NCBI RefSeq assembly: GCF_022179085.1
Contig: NZ_BPQE01000025.1
Location: 47,170-111,169, forward strand
Direction of reading: 5' to 3'
DNA length: 64,000 nt
Source of the DNA: Methylobacterium aerolatum
GTDB taxonomy: Bacteria; Pseudomonadota; Alphaproteobacteria; Rhizobiales; Beijerinckiaceae
Positions 36,608 to 48,099 of this stretch are shown in pieces. Position 1 is the first letter of the stretch, and every line of letters starts with the position of its first letter. The notes beneath the pieces were generated by a model. That model searched no databases. It was not told the origin of the DNA and saw only the letters and a list, made by a program, of their open reading frames with translations. The translations under genes and the position numbers were made by a program.

Positions 36608-36701
36608 CGTCATTGCGAGCGTGAGCGAAGCAATCCAGGGCAGCGGGACGTCCGGATGCGTGGCGGATCCCTGGATTGCTTCGCTCACGCTCGCAATGAC
36701 G
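36608..36701. repeat. Family A palindromic repeat, copy 3 (secD-secF gap)
   Basis: Left arm CGTCATTGCGAGCGTGAGCG, then AAGCAATCCAGGG; right arm CCCTGGATTGCTTCGCTCAC, then GCTCGCAATGACG. It is a near-perfect inverted repeat within the 293-bp secD-secF gap. The arms carry a GCGTGAGCG variant instead of GCGGAGCG, changed symmetrically on both sides, so pairing is conserved. Confidence 0.9.
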
Positions 36702-36880
36702 GTGCGGATGGAAGGGTTCGACGGGTGGCCTGGGAAGCCCGCCGGATGTCAGACGTTGCCCGGACAGGGGGAGGGAATGCGCGCCCGGCCGGTGCCCGCA
36801 TCCCTCACCGCTTAGAAAGTCTTGTTGCCCGTGCGGGAGAGAGGTCCTCCGTCGCGGCCTCCGTGGATTGAGATACGACC

Positions 36881-37822
36881 ATGCGCCTGCTCCGCCTCTG
36901 GCCCGACGAATCGCATTTCGACTTCATGCGCTTTCGCCGCTTCACCTTCCCGCTCTCGGCGGTGCTGTCCCTCGTGACGGTGGTGCTGTTCCTCACCGTC
37001 GGGCTGAACTTCGGCATCGACTTCAAGGGCGGCACGCTGGTCGAGCTGCAGGCGAAGTCCGGCAAGGCCGACGTCGCCGCGATCCGCCACACGGCGGCGG
37101 GCTTCGGCTACGGCGAGCCGGAGGTGCAGGAACTCGGCAACCAAGGCACCGTGCTGGTGCGCCTGCCGCTCCAGAGCGGCGAGCAGGGCCAGACGGCGGT
37201 GATGAACAAGGCGCACGCCGCCTTCGACCAGGATTACGACTTCCGCCGCACGGAGACGGTGGGCCCCCGCGTCTCGGGCGAGTTGGTGCAGTCGGGCACC
37301 ATCGGCGTCGTCCTGTCGGTGATCGCGGTCCTGCTCTACCTCTGGTTCCGGTTCGAGCGGGAGCTGGCGCTCGGCGCCATCGTCGGCACCCTGCACGACA
37401 TCGTGCTGACGGTGGGCGTGTTCATCATCACCCGGATCGAGTTCAACATGACCTCGATCGCCGCGATCCTCACCATCGTCGGCTATTCGCTCAACGAGAC
37501 GGTGGTGGTGTTCGACCGGACCCGCGAATTGATGCGCCGGTACAAGACCATCCCCACGGTCGAACTGCTCAACCTGTCGATCAACTCGACCATGTCGCGC
37601 ACGGTGATGACCTCGATCTCCTCGGCCCTGTCGCTGCTGGCGCTGGTGCTGTTCGGCGGCGAGGCGATCAACGGCTTCGCCGTGGTGATGCTCTGCGGCG
37701 TTTTGATCTGCACCTACTCGGCGATCTTCGTCTCGACGCCGGTGTTGATCTATCTCGGGCTGATGCTCTCGGGCGCCCGCGCCGCCTCCGAGAAGTCCGG
37801 CCTCCCGCAACCGGCGGAGTAG
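36881..37822 (+). CDS. secF: Protein translocase subunit SecF
   Basis: Partner of SecD in the auxiliary Sec complex, 313 aa. LNFGIDFKGGTLVELQ is the family entry motif. The transmembrane core has ILTIVGYSLNETVVVFDRTRE and SINSTMSRTVMTSISSALSL, both diagnostic. The ATG at 36881 is 13 bp downstream of an ATG in another frame and gives MRLLRLWPDESHFDFMRFRR, typical of alphaproteobacterial SecF. The next gene (Mth938-like) follows by 12 bp. Confidence 0.96.
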   Translation: MRLLRLWPDESHFDFMRFRRFTFPLSAVLSLVTVVLFLTVGLNFGIDFKGGTLVELQAKSGKADVAAIRHTAAGFGYGEPEVQELGNQGTVLVRLPLQSGEQGQTAVMNKAHAAFDQDYDFRRTETVGPRVSGELVQSGTIGVVLSVIAVLLYLWFRFERELALGAIVGTLHDIVLTVGVFIITRIEFNMTSIAAILTIVGYSLNETVVVFDRTRELMRRYKTIPTVELLNLSINSTMSRTVMTSISSALSLLALVLFGGEAINGFAVVMLCGVLICTYSAIFVSTPVLIYLGLMLSGARAASEKSGLPQPAE

Positions 37823-37834
37823 TCCTTTCAGACG

Positions 37835-38233
37835 ATGGCAGAGCAGGAGCCTCCGAAGACCTTCGAGTCCGGCTTCGTGCCGGGCCGCCACATCATCGAC
37901 ACCTACGGCAACGGCGGCTTCCGCTTCGCCGGGATGTCGCACCGGGGCTCGCTCCTGCTCCTGCCCTCGGGGGTGAGGGCGTGGCCGGTCACGGCGCCCG
38001 GCGCCATCGACCGGACCTCCCTCCGGCCGGTCCAGGCCGAGGCCGGGACGATCGAGCTGCTGCTCGTCGGCACGGGCCTCGACATCGCGGCCATCGACCC
38101 CGCCCTGCGCGGCTGGCTGAAGGAGGCCGGCGTCGGCCTCGACGTGATGCAGACGGGCGCCGCCGCGCGGACCTACAACATCCTCGTGGGCGAAAACCGC
38201 AAGGTCGCCGCCGCCCTGATCGCGGTGGAGTGA
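37835..38233 (+). CDS. Mth938-like domain protein (NDUFAF3 homologue)
   Basis: A 132-aa protein of the DUF498/Mth938 family. The opening HIIDTYGNGGFRFAGMSHRG and the segment LLLVGTGLDIAAIDPALRGW followed by GVGLDVMQTGAAARTYNILV are family signatures. The human homologue NDUFAF3 is an assembly factor of mitochondrial complex I, and linkage with secF in alphaproteobacteria is a known pattern as I recall. Here it lies 12 bp after secF and its stop overlaps the next start (TGATG). A role in complex I assembly is inferred. Confidence 0.88.
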   Translation: MAEQEPPKTFESGFVPGRHIIDTYGNGGFRFAGMSHRGSLLLLPSGVRAWPVTAPGAIDRTSLRPVQAEAGTIELLLVGTGLDIAAIDPALRGWLKEAGVGLDVMQTGAAARTYNILVGENRKVAAALIAVE

Positions 38234-39114
38234 TGGCGGACACCGCCCGGGACCGGACCGCCGCCGAGACGGGGTTGGCCTTCGCGCAGAGCCATTGCGA
38301 GGCGCTGGTGCGCGAGGGCGACCCGGACCGCTATCTCGCGACCCTGTTCGCGCCCGCCGCCGCCCGGCCGCACCTCTTCGCCCTCTACGCCTTCAGCCTC
38401 ACCGTGGCCCGGGTGCGCGAGGCCGCCTCGAACCCGATGGCGGGCGAGATCCGCCTGCAATGGTGGCGCGACGCCCTCCAGGGCGAGGCGCGGGGCGACG
38501 TGAAGGCCAACCCCGTGGCGGCGGCGCTGGAGGAGGCGATCAAGGCGAACCGCCTGAGCCGCCAGCCTTTCGTCGACCTGATCGATGCCCGCGTCTTCGA
38601 CCTCTACGAGGATCCGATGCCGCGGGTGAACGACCTGGAGGGCTATTGCGGCGAGACCGCCTCGGCCCTCTTCCGCATCGCGAGCCTGATCATCGGCGGG
38701 GGGGCCGAGCCGGGCGGCGCGGCGGCGGCGGGCCATGCGGGCGTGGCCTACGGCATCACCGGCCTGCTGCGCGCCCTGCCGTGGCACGCCAGGGCCGGGC
38801 AGGTCTACTTGCCGGCGGAGGTGCTCTCGCGCCACGGCGTCACCCGCGAGGACATCGTCACCGGCCGGGGCGGCCCCGGCCTGCGCGGCGCCTGCGCCGA
38901 CTTGCGCGACCTCGCCCGCCGCCACCTCGCCGCCTACGAGGCCGGCCGCCCGACCATCGCGCCCGCCGCCCGCACGGCCTTCCTGCCGGTGGCCCTGGTC
39001 GCGCCCTATCTCGCGCAGATGGATCGGGCTGCCTACGACCCGCTCAACACGCCCGCGGACCTGCCCCGCTGGCGCCGCGTCTGGCGTTTGTGGCGGGCTT
39101 CAAAGGGACCGTAA
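38233..39114 (+). CDS. Squalene/phytoene synthase-like protein (NDUFAF6 homologue)
   Basis: A 293-aa alpha-helical isoprenoid-synthase fold protein. It begins MADTARDRTAAETGLAFAQS and shows LFALYAFSLTVARVREAASN, IRLQWWRDALQG and GYCGETASALFRIASLI, the NDUFAF6/phytoene-synthase-like pattern. The first Asp-rich catalytic motif of true synthases is degraded (TVARVREAA instead of DDxxD), which favours the assembly-factor-like branch over a carotenoid or hopanoid enzyme. ATG 38233 overlaps the Mth938-like stop, implying translational coupling. A family B element follows by 2 bp. Confidence 0.82.
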   Translation: MADTARDRTAAETGLAFAQSHCEALVREGDPDRYLATLFAPAAARPHLFALYAFSLTVARVREAASNPMAGEIRLQWWRDALQGEARGDVKANPVAAALEEAIKANRLSRQPFVDLIDARVFDLYEDPMPRVNDLEGYCGETASALFRIASLIIGGGAEPGGAAAAGHAGVAYGITGLLRALPWHARAGQVYLPAEVLSRHGVTREDIVTGRGGPGLRGACADLRDLARRHLAAYEAGRPTIAPAARTAFLPVALVAPYLAQMDRAAYDPLNTPADLPRWRRVWRLWRASKGP

Positions 39115-39116
39115 GA

Positions 39117-39219
39117 GGATCCCAAAGGACAAGTCCTTTGGTGGGGTCCAGGGGCAAGGCCCGTGGGTCTTCGCAGGGCGCCGCCCTGCACCCGCCAGAG
39201 GGCTCGCCCTCTGGAGACC
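39117..39219. repeat. Family B multi-hairpin repeat, copy 3
   Basis: GGATCCCAAAGGACAAGTCC, then TTTGGTGGGGTCCAGG, CAGGGCGCCGCCCTG and AGAGGGCTCGCCCTCT. It occupies almost exactly the space between the stops of the convergent squalene-synthase-like gene and pcm. Confidence 0.88.
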
Positions 39220-39229
39220 GGTGACAATG

Positions 39230-39862
39230 TCACAGCACCCGCGCGAGCCCCGGCACCAGCTCCGGCAGGCGCAACGCCGGCCCCGTCTCGCAGGCGCCGT
39301 CCGGCGTGAAGGTGGCGATGTGGCCGATGGCGAGCCCCGTGACGAGGCGCCCGTCCGGCTCCAGGGCCGCGAGCCAGTGCTCCGGCACCGAAGCGACGCA
39401 GCCGTTGACGAGGATGCGGTCGAACCCGCCGTCCGGCAGGGCCGGGGCGAGGGCGTCGGCGTGGACGATGCGGACCTCCTCCCGCCCGCCGAGCCGGGCG
39501 GTGGCGTCCTCCGCGAGCGTGCGGTAGCGCTCGAGGCTGAGCACCGCCCCGGCGCCCAGTTGGTCGAGGAGGGCGGTGACGTAGCCGGAGCCGGTGCCGA
39601 TCTCCAGCACCCTCTGCCCGGCCCCGACCTTGAGGCGGGAGAGCATGATCGCCACGGTGGAGGGCGCGGTCATCGTCGCGCCGCAGGGCAGGGGGAGGGC
39701 AATGTCCCGCCAAGCCTGCTCCCGGAGGCCGGGGGCGGCGAAGGCCTCCCGGGGCACCCGTTCCATCGCCCGCAGCACGCCCGTGTCCCGCAGGCCCTTC
39801 TCGCGCAGCGCCAGGACGAAGGCGGCGTTGCCGATCGCGTGATCGGACCCGTCGGCCGTCAC
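39230..39862 (-). CDS. pcm: Protein-L-isoaspartate O-methyltransferase
   Basis: Repairs damaged L-isoaspartyl residues by SAM-dependent methylation, 210 aa. The SAM-binding motif [20 protein letters not shown] is clear, preceded by [19 protein letters not shown], both typical of Pcm. Start is GTG 39862, overlapping the surE stop (GTGA); no internal ATG gives the full N-terminal domain. The surE-pcm linkage is widespread in proteobacteria. The C-terminus meets the family B repeat after 10 bp. Confidence 0.92.
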   Translation of the reverse strand: MTADGSDHAIGNAAFVLALREKGLRDTGVLRAMERVPREAFAAPGLREQAWRDIALPLPCGATMTAPSTVAIMLSRLKVGAGQRVLEIGTGSGYVTALLDQLGAGAVLSLERYRTLAEDATARLGGREEVRIVHADALAPALPDGGFDRILVNGCVASVPEHWLAALEPDGRLVTGLAIGHIATFTPDGACETGPALRLPELVPGLARVL

Positions 39863-40622
39863 GCCTCGAAGGCCTGGGCGAAGCGCGTCAGCGTGGGCTC
39901 GTCGGTGAGGTCGAGGCGAAGCGGCGTGACGCTGATGCGATGCTCGGCGATGGCCTTGAGGTCGGAGCCGTGGCCCGGCTCGAACCGGGCCTTCGCGAAG
40001 GCCAGCCAGAAATACGGGTTGCCGCGGCCATCGGTGCGGGCGTCGATGGAGAGCAACGCCTGATTGCGGAAGCCCTGCGCGGCCACCGCGATGCCCTTCA
40101 CCGCGTCGGGCTCGCAATCGGGGAAGTTCACGTTCACGAGGATGCCGGGCTCGATGCCGGTGTCGAGGATCTTGCGGATCACGCTCGGTCCGTGGGTCCG
40201 GGCGCAGTCCCACTTGAGGGCGTGGCGCCCGCCCGCGCCGTAGGCTTGGCTCAACGCAATGGAGCGCACGCCGAGGATCGTCCCCTCCATCGCCGCCGCG
40301 ATGGTGCCGGAATAGGTCACGTCCTCGGCGACGTTCTGGCCGCGGTTGACGCCCGAGAGGACGAGGTCCGGCCCCTTCTCCGCGAGGATGTGGCGGATGC
40401 CGAGGATCACGCAATCGGAGGGCGTGCCCTTCACGGCGAAGCGGGTCTCGCCCGCCTGCCGCAGGCGCAGGGGATCGTTGAGCGAGAGCGAGTGCGACAC
40501 GCCGGACTGGTCGCTCTCGGGCGCCACCACCCAGACGTCGTCCGAGAGCTCCCGGGCGATCTCCTCCAGGGTGGCGAGGCCGGGGGCGTGGATGCCGTCG
40601 TCGTTGGTGACGAGGATGCGCA

Positions 40623-40623
<1 letters not shown>
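39859..40623 (-). CDS. surE: 5'/3'-nucleotidase SurE
   Basis: Metal-dependent nucleoside monophosphate phosphatase, 254 aa. [20 protein letters not shown] has the metal-binding N7, D8, D9; [16 protein letters not shown] and [20 protein letters not shown] are the other conserved motifs. The ATG at 40623 overlaps the serS stop (ATGA) and the surE stop overlaps the pcm GTG start, so serS-surE-pcm is a tightly coupled operon. Confidence 0.96.
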
Positions 40624-42548
<1,925 letters not shown>

Positions 42549-42588
42549 CTAAAGCGGCCTTCGGATCATTGAGACGCGCCCGCTTCCT

Positions 42589-42681
42589 CGTCATGGCGCG
42601 CGCAGCGAAGCCAACCGGGGCAGCGGGCCGCCTCAGGACGTGGCGCATCCCGGGATGGCTTCGCTCCGCTCGCAATGACGG
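42589..42681. repeat. Family A palindromic repeat, copy 5 (diverged)
   Basis: Left arm CGTCATGGCGCGCGCAGCG, then AAGCCAACCGGGG; right arm CCCGGGATGGCTTCGCTCCG, then CTCGCAATGACG. More mismatches than the other copies. It lies in the 303-bp divergent region between sdhE and thiE; the rest of that region shows no gene and no TPP riboswitch. Confidence 0.8.
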
Positions 42682-42748
42682 CGAGGGTCGGTGATCCGAC
42701 GGTTTCGAACGGCGCTCGCGGACGGGCGCCGTCAGGGGGAGAATGGGT

Positions 42749-43461
42749 ATGGCCGCAGGGCTCACGACCGGCCAGGCCGAGGGCGGCGCGCGCAGCGTCG
42801 ATCTCCGGCTCTACGGCCTGCTCGACGTCGGTGTGCTGGGCACCGACGGGACGGCGCTCGGCCGCCTCGGCGCCGAGGCGGTGGCGGGAGGCTGCACGCT
42901 CCTCCAGTACCGGGAGAAGACCATCGCGGATTGCCGCGCAACCCTCGACAGGCTGCGGGCGATCCAGGCGGCGGTGGGCGGCCGGGTGCCGCTCCTCGTC
43001 AACGACAGGGTCGATCTCGCGCTGGCCGCCGGGGCGGACGGCGTCCATCTCGGCCAGTCGGACATGCACCCGGCCGACGCCCGGCGGCTGCTCGGGCGCG
43101 AGGCGATCATCGGGCTCACCGTGAAGACCGCCGCGCAGGCGGACGAACTCTACCGGCTCCCCATCGACTACGCCTGCATCGGCGGCGTCTTCGCCACCTC
43201 CAGCAAGGACAACCCCGACCCGCCCGTGGGCCTCGTCGGGCTGACGCGCATCCTGTTCCGGGCGCGGCTCGCCCGGGGCCAGAGCCTGCCGGTGGGCGCC
43301 ATCGCCGGGATCGGCCTCGACAACGTGGCCGAGGTGATCGCCGCCGGGGCCGACGGCGTGGCGGTGATCTCCTCCCTGTTCAAGGCGGAGTCCGTGGCCG
43401 GGCGCGCCCGCGCCCTGCGGGACCGCATCGATGCGGGGCTGGCCGCGCGGAGCACGGCCCG

Positions 43462-43465
<4 letters not shown>
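42749..43465 (+). CDS. thiE: Thiamine-phosphate synthase
   Basis: Joins HMP-PP and thiazole phosphate to thiamine phosphate. TIM-barrel motifs are [43 protein letters not shown] and [20 protein letters not shown] (phosphate site). 238 aa from ATG 42749, which is 8 bp after a GGGGGA ribosome site; an ATG 6 bp earlier is too close. The stop overlaps the thiD start (ATGA). No TPP riboswitch was found upstream. Confidence 0.93.
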
Positions 43466-44268
<803 letters not shown>

Positions 44269-44308
44269 GGCATCGATCCAGTCGGAGGCGTCAGCCGAGA
44301 CTGTAAAA

Positions 44309-44325
44309 ATTGTTGATAAAACAAT
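44309..44325. other. AT-rich inverted repeat downstream of thiD
   Basis: ATTGTTGATAAAACAAT has 6-bp arms (ATTGTT / AACAAT) and a 5-base loop within a 37-bp AT-rich island, striking in this GC-rich window. It begins 40 bp after thiD. It could be a regulator-binding site or a weak terminator; the rest of the 348-bp gap has a family A repeat and no gene. Confidence 0.45.
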
Positions 44326-44380
44326 CAGCTAGGTAAGTCACGCATGAACGAAGTGAGTGCGTCACTGCACGAGCTCGCCG

Positions 44381-44472
44381 CGTCATTGCGAGCGGAGCGA
44401 AGCAATCCAGGGATCCGCCACGTTCTGGAGCGTCCCGCTGTCCTGGATTGCTTCGCTCCGCTCGCAATGACG
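44381..44472. repeat. Family A palindromic repeat, copy 6
   Basis: CGTCATTGCGAGCGGAGCG then AAGCAATCCAGGG on the left; CCTGGATTGCTTCGCTCCG then CTCGCAATGACG on the right. A nearly perfect copy, between thiD and the XRE-cupin regulator. Confidence 0.9.
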
Positions 44473-44616
44473 GTGCGGTCCCGCAGGACCATGCGGACCG
44501 AGACGGAGCGCGCTTCGCCGGATCCCGCCCCCATCACCTTGCGTCCGTCACCGGTTTGCGTTTGAAGAAGCGTACGATCGTTCGATGAACGGAACGACCG
44601 GACGGACCGAAGGATC

Positions 44617-45234
44617 ATGCGGGAACAGCCGGAACGGGGCAGGACGCGGGACCTGCTGACGGGCGCCCAGGCGCTGTCGGGGCAACTCGGCAAGACGATC
44701 CAGCGCCTGCGCAAGGCCTACAACCTGTCGCTGTCGGACCTCGCGGAGCAGTCGGGCGTCGCCAAGTCGATCATCAGCCAGATCGAGCGCAACGAGACCA
44801 ACCCGACGCTGGCCACGATCTGGCGCCTGTCCCAGGCGCTGGACGTGTCGATCGAGCGGGTGCTGGCCACCGGCGACGAGGAGCCCTTCATCGAGAAGAG
44901 CTCCCGCGCCGACACGCCGATCCTCGTCTCGGACGACGGCAAGGTCCGTCTCGCCATCGTCGGCTGGATCAAGACCGTCGAGTGGCTGCAATGGTACGAG
45001 GTCGGCGCCGACCCCGGCGGGGTGCTCGACTCGGATCCGCACCAGCGCGGCTCGGTGGAATCCCTCTCGGTGACGGAGGGGGCCTTCGAGGTCGAGGTCG
45101 GCGGCGCGATCCAGCGCGCCCGCGCGGGCGAGACCTTGCGCTACCGCTGCGACCGGCCCCACCGGGTCCGCTGCACCGAGGGGCCCGGCCGGGCGATGAT
45201 GGTCGTCATCATGAAGGCGGCGGTGATGGAGTAA
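44617..45234 (+). CDS. XRE-family regulator with C-terminal cupin
   Basis: A 205-aa transcription regulator. Residues about 23-80 form an XRE helix-turn-helix: LGKTIQRLRKAYNLSLSDLA and GVAKSIISQIERNETNPTLA. A C-terminal cupin domain (about 115-200; HQRGSVESLSVTEGAFEVEV, GETLRYRCDRPHRVRC) presumably binds a small effector. This architecture occurs in regulators of amino-acid, polyamine and aldehyde catabolism. A small palindrome, CGTTCGATGAACG (44579-44591), lies 25 bp before the start and could be an autoregulatory operator. Target unknown. Confidence 0.88.
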   Translation: MREQPERGRTRDLLTGAQALSGQLGKTIQRLRKAYNLSLSDLAEQSGVAKSIISQIERNETNPTLATIWRLSQALDVSIERVLATGDEEPFIEKSSRADTPILVSDDGKVRLAIVGWIKTVEWLQWYEVGADPGGVLDSDPHQRGSVESLSVTEGAFEVEVGGAIQRARAGETLRYRCDRPHRVRCTEGPGRAMMVVIMKAAVME

Positions 45235-45237
45235 TCG

Positions 45238-45341
45238 GAGCCTCGAAAGGGCGAGCCCTTTCGCGGGTGCAGGGCGGAGCCCTGCGAAAGCCCAGGGGCG
45301 TCGCCCCTGGGCCCCACCGAAGGACTTGTCCTCCGGGATCC
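45238..45341. repeat. Family B multi-hairpin repeat, copy 4
   Basis: CGAAAGGGCGAGCCCTTTCG, then AGGGCGGAGCCCT, CCAGGGGCGTCGCCCCTGG and AAGGACTTGTCCT before GGGATCC. It fills the convergent junction between the XRE-cupin and PqiC-like genes. Confidence 0.88.
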
Positions 45342-45346
45342 TCGGT

Positions 45347-45925
45347 TTACCGCCCCGTATTCACCCAGCGCACGATGTCGCCGAGCACCGTGACCAGCGC
45401 CCGGTCGAGGGCCTGGGCGCCCGCGCCGGCATCGATGGAGGCCACCGGCACCCGCGCGGTGAAGATGCGCGCCGCCGTGACGCGGCCGGTGCCGTCGGCC
45501 ACGAGCTTCACCGACAGGTCGACCACCGCCTCGCCCGTGGCGGTCTGGATGTCGAAGGCCCGGATCTCGCTGATGAGCTGGTAGTCGGCCACCACCTTGT
45601 CGCCGGGGCGGCTCACGGAGCGCAGGCGCCCGGCATTCTCCAGGCTCTGGATCATCCGCGTCTGGATCAGGCGGGGCAGCCGGTCGGCCCATTGGCCGCC
45701 GCCGAGGAAGGAGAGGGAACCACCCGCCTGCCGCACGATGATCCGGTCCGCCTCGAAGGGCTGGATGCCGACCGGTTCCGCGACGACGATGGCCCGGCCC
45801 GTCACGGCGGGGCGCCCGCCCACGGGCAGGGCCGCGAGGTCGAAGGTGAGGGGCGCCGAGCCGCCGCAACCGCCGAGGGCGGCGGCGAGCAGCAGCGCCG
45901 CCGGAAAGGAGACGAGACGGTTCAT
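45347..45925 (-). CDS. PqiC/ABC-type transport auxiliary lipoprotein (DUF330-like)
   Basis: A 192-aa lipoprotein: lipobox LGGC with the lipidated C20 after MNRLVSFPAALLLAAALG. The mature part (VAEPVGIQPFEADRIIVRQA, WADRLPRLIQTRMIQSLE) matches the ABC transport auxiliary/PqiC family anchored in the outer membrane. ATG 45925 chosen over an adjacent GTG. Last gene of the mlaE-mlaF-mlaD operon, with a 120-bp gap to mlaD. It probably forms the outer-membrane end of a phospholipid bridge. Confidence 0.88.
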   Translation of the reverse strand: MNRLVSFPAALLLAAALGGCGGSAPLTFDLAALPVGGRPAVTGRAIVVAEPVGIQPFEADRIIVRQAGGSLSFLGGGQWADRLPRLIQTRMIQSLENAGRLRSVSRPGDKVVADYQLISEIRAFDIQTATGEAVVDLSVKLVADGTGRVTAARIFTARVPVASIDAGAGAQALDRALVTVLGDIVRWVNTGR

Positions 45926-46045
45926 ACGCACAACCTGTCACGTCCCGCCGCAGGGCGACGGGACTCCGAAGCTATGCCGGCGAAAGTAGTCCATACCGGC
46001 AACCGTGCCGTGCGGCCTCACACAAAGACAAGCTTGCCGCGACTT

Positions 46046-47128
46046 TCATCGGCCACCGTTGTATTCCGGCAACGACGGCTTGCCGCCGAACAGGACCTGC
46101 GACGGGTCCTTCTCCAGGCTGCGCACGGTCCGGTTGAGGGTGCCCAGCGTCCGCTGTCCGTCGCCGGACAGGGCCTCCACCTCCCGGCGCCCGCTGCCGG
46201 AGAGGCGGCCGACGCTGGTGGTGATGCTGGCGGTGCGCTTGTCGAGGTTCTCGGACATGGCGCGGAAGGCCCGGCCCGCGTCGCGCACCGAGATCGCCGC
46301 CTCGCGGATCTCCGCGAAGGTGCTCGATCCCTCCTTGCCCGAGGCGGAGCCGAGGAAGCCCTCGGCGCCCTTCAGCACCCCGTCGATGCGGTCGGCGGAG
46401 GCATTGAGCTTGGCGGCGAGCGTCCGGGCGTCGTGGAGGCCGGCCTCGATGTCGGGGCTCGACTGCGCCATCGCGGTGGAGAACTTGTCGACGTTGTCGA
46501 CCATGTGGGCGAGGCGGTTGCCGTCCACCGCCTTCACCAGGGTCACGATGGAGGGGCCGGCATCCGCCAGCGTCTTCGAGAAGGTCTCGACGTTGGCCAT
46601 CGCCCGGTTGATCGCCCCCTCGTTGCCGGCGACCACCCGGTCGAGGCGCGAGAGCATCTCGTCCGCCCGCTGGGCGATCTGCCGGGCGAGGCCCATCATG
46701 TCCTGGATGTCGGAGGCCTGGGCGAAGATCGTCGCGGGTTCGCCGTTGGCGCCCGGCTTCAGGGGCGGCGCGTCGGCGTCGCCGCCGGTGAGCGCGATCA
46801 CCGAGACGCCCGTCAGCATCGCCGAGTCGAGCCGGGCGCGGGTGTCGGCCTTGAGGGGCGTCGAGGGCTCGACCCTAACCATGGCCAGCACCCGGCGGGG
46901 ATCCTGCGGCGCGAGGTGGATGTCGGTGACCTCGCCGACCTTGATGCCGTTGAAGGTCACGCTCGACCCGCGCGACAGGCCGCCGACGGAGCCCGAGAAC
47001 ACGATCCGCACGCTCTCGCTCACCTGCCGGGACGAGCCGCCGGCGAGCCACAGGGTGAAGCCGAATCCGGCCAGGATGACGGCGAGGGTGAAGGCCCCGA
47101 TCAGGGCGTAGTTCGCGCGGGTTTCCAT
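46046..47128 (-). CDS. MCE-domain lipid transport protein (MlaD-like)
   Basis: A 360-aa periplasmic substrate-binding component with an N-terminal anchor (ANYALIGAFTLAVILAGFGF) and one MCE domain at about 38-115 (RIVFSGSVGGLSRGSSVTFN, VGEVTDIHLAP). A long helical C-terminus (about 140-330) follows, much longer than E. coli MlaD. Only one MCE domain is present, unlike PqiB. The start is 4 bp after the mlaF-like stop. The MCE ring shuttles phospholipids across the periplasm. Confidence 0.93.
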   Translation of the reverse strand: METRANYALIGAFTLAVILAGFGFTLWLAGGSSRQVSESVRIVFSGSVGGLSRGSSVTFNGIKVGEVTDIHLAPQDPRRVLAMVRVEPSTPLKADTRARLDSAMLTGVSVIALTGGDADAPPLKPGANGEPATIFAQASDIQDMMGLARQIAQRADEMLSRLDRVVAGNEGAINRAMANVETFSKTLADAGPSIVTLVKAVDGNRLAHMVDNVDKFSTAMAQSSPDIEAGLHDARTLAAKLNASADRIDGVLKGAEGFLGSASGKEGSSTFAEIREAAISVRDAGRAFRAMSENLDKRTASITTSVGRLSGSGRREVEALSGDGQRTLGTLNRTVRSLEKDPSQVLFGGKPSLPEYNGGR

Positions 47129-47132
47129 GAGG

Positions 47133-47957
47133 TCAGCCTCCGGTCGCTGCGGCGAAGGGGTCCCGGTGCGTCTCCCGCACGGCGGAAGGTCCGCCCGCGA
47201 TGGCGCGGGCGCGCTTGCCGTGGAAGTAGGAGCGCAACCAGGGGTGAGGGTTCTCCAGCATCTCCTCCACCGTGCCGGCGGCGATGATCTGGCCGTCGCC
47301 CAGGGCCGCGATGCGGTCGCAGGCGGTGTAGAGGCTGTCGAGGTCGTGGGTGACCATGAACACGGTCAGGCCCAGCGTCTCCTTGAGGGTGGAGACGAGG
47401 TCGTCGAACTCGCCCGCGCCGATCGGGTCGAGGCCCGAGGTCGGCTCGTCGAGGAACAGGATCTCCGGGTCGAGCGCCAGGGAGCGGGCCAGCGCGGCGC
47501 GCTTGATCATGCCGCCGGAGAGTTCGGAGGGCAGCTTGTCGGCGGCGTCCGGCTTGAGGCCGACCATCTCGATCTTCAGCCGGGCGAACTCGTCGAGCAG
47601 CCGCTCGGAGAGCTTCAGGTGCTCGCGCATCGGCACCTGGATGTTCTGCTTCACGGTGAGCGAAGAGAACAGGGCGCCCTGCTGGAACAGCACGCCCCAG
47701 CGCGTCTCCATCCGCCGCCGCTCGGCGTAGGTGAGCCCGTCCACGTCGCGGCCGAAGACCTCGATCAGACCTGAGCGCTTCGGCACGAGGCCGAGGATGG
47801 TGCGCGTCAGCACCGACTTGCCCTGGCCCGAGGGGCCGACGAAGCCCAGGATCTCGCCCCGGCGGATGTCGAGGGAGAGGCCCTTCAGGATGGTCTTGTC
47901 GCGGAAGCCGACCACGAGGTCGCGCACCCGGATGATGTTGTCTTCGGACTCGGTCAC
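47133..47957 (-). CDS. Lipid ABC transporter ATP-binding protein (MlaF-like)
   Basis: A 274-aa ATPase. Walker A is GPSGQGKSV, the Q-loop is LFQQGALFSSLTV, the signature is LSGGM and Walker B is EILFLDEPTSGLDP. The alternative-initiator GTG at 47957 is preceded by GGAGGG; the frame extends through the family A repeat upstream but no family-like start lies there. The energy source of the MlaE/MlaD complex encoded next to it. Confidence 0.94.
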   Translation of the reverse strand: MTESEDNIIRVRDLVVGFRDKTILKGLSLDIRRGEILGFVGPSGQGKSVLTRTILGLVPKRSGLIEVFGRDVDGLTYAERRRMETRWGVLFQQGALFSSLTVKQNIQVPMREHLKLSERLLDEFARLKIEMVGLKPDAADKLPSELSGGMIKRAALARSLALDPEILFLDEPTSGLDPIGAGEFDDLVSTLKETLGLTVFMVTHDLDSLYTACDRIAALGDGQIIAAGTVEEMLENPHPWLRSYFHGKRARAIAGGPSAVRETHRDPFAAATGG

Positions 47958-47980
47958 CGGCCCTCCTCCACGGCCCCACC

Positions 47981-48072
47981 CGTCCTGGCGAGCGCGGCGA
48001 AGCAATCCAGGGAAGCGGGCCGCTTCCCTCCATGGCGCCGCCCTGGGTCGCTTCGCTGCGCTCGCGATGACG
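47981..48072. repeat. Family A palindromic repeat, copy 7 (inside mla operon)
   Basis: CGTCCTGGCGAGCGCGGCG then AAGCAATCCAGGG; right arm CCCTGGGTCGCTTCGCTGCG then CTCGCGATGACGG. It lies between the mlaE-like and mlaF-like genes, so the operon's mRNA carries the hairpin. Confidence 0.86.
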
Positions 48073-48099
48073 GAGTGGATGGCATCGAGGAGGCGGGTC

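Noticed and set aside
38233-39114. Carotenoid or hopanoid pathway squalene/phytoene synthase
   Set aside because: The first Asp-rich motif is degraded, no pathway genes are adjacent, and the context with the NDUFAF3 homologue favours the NDUFAF6-like branch.
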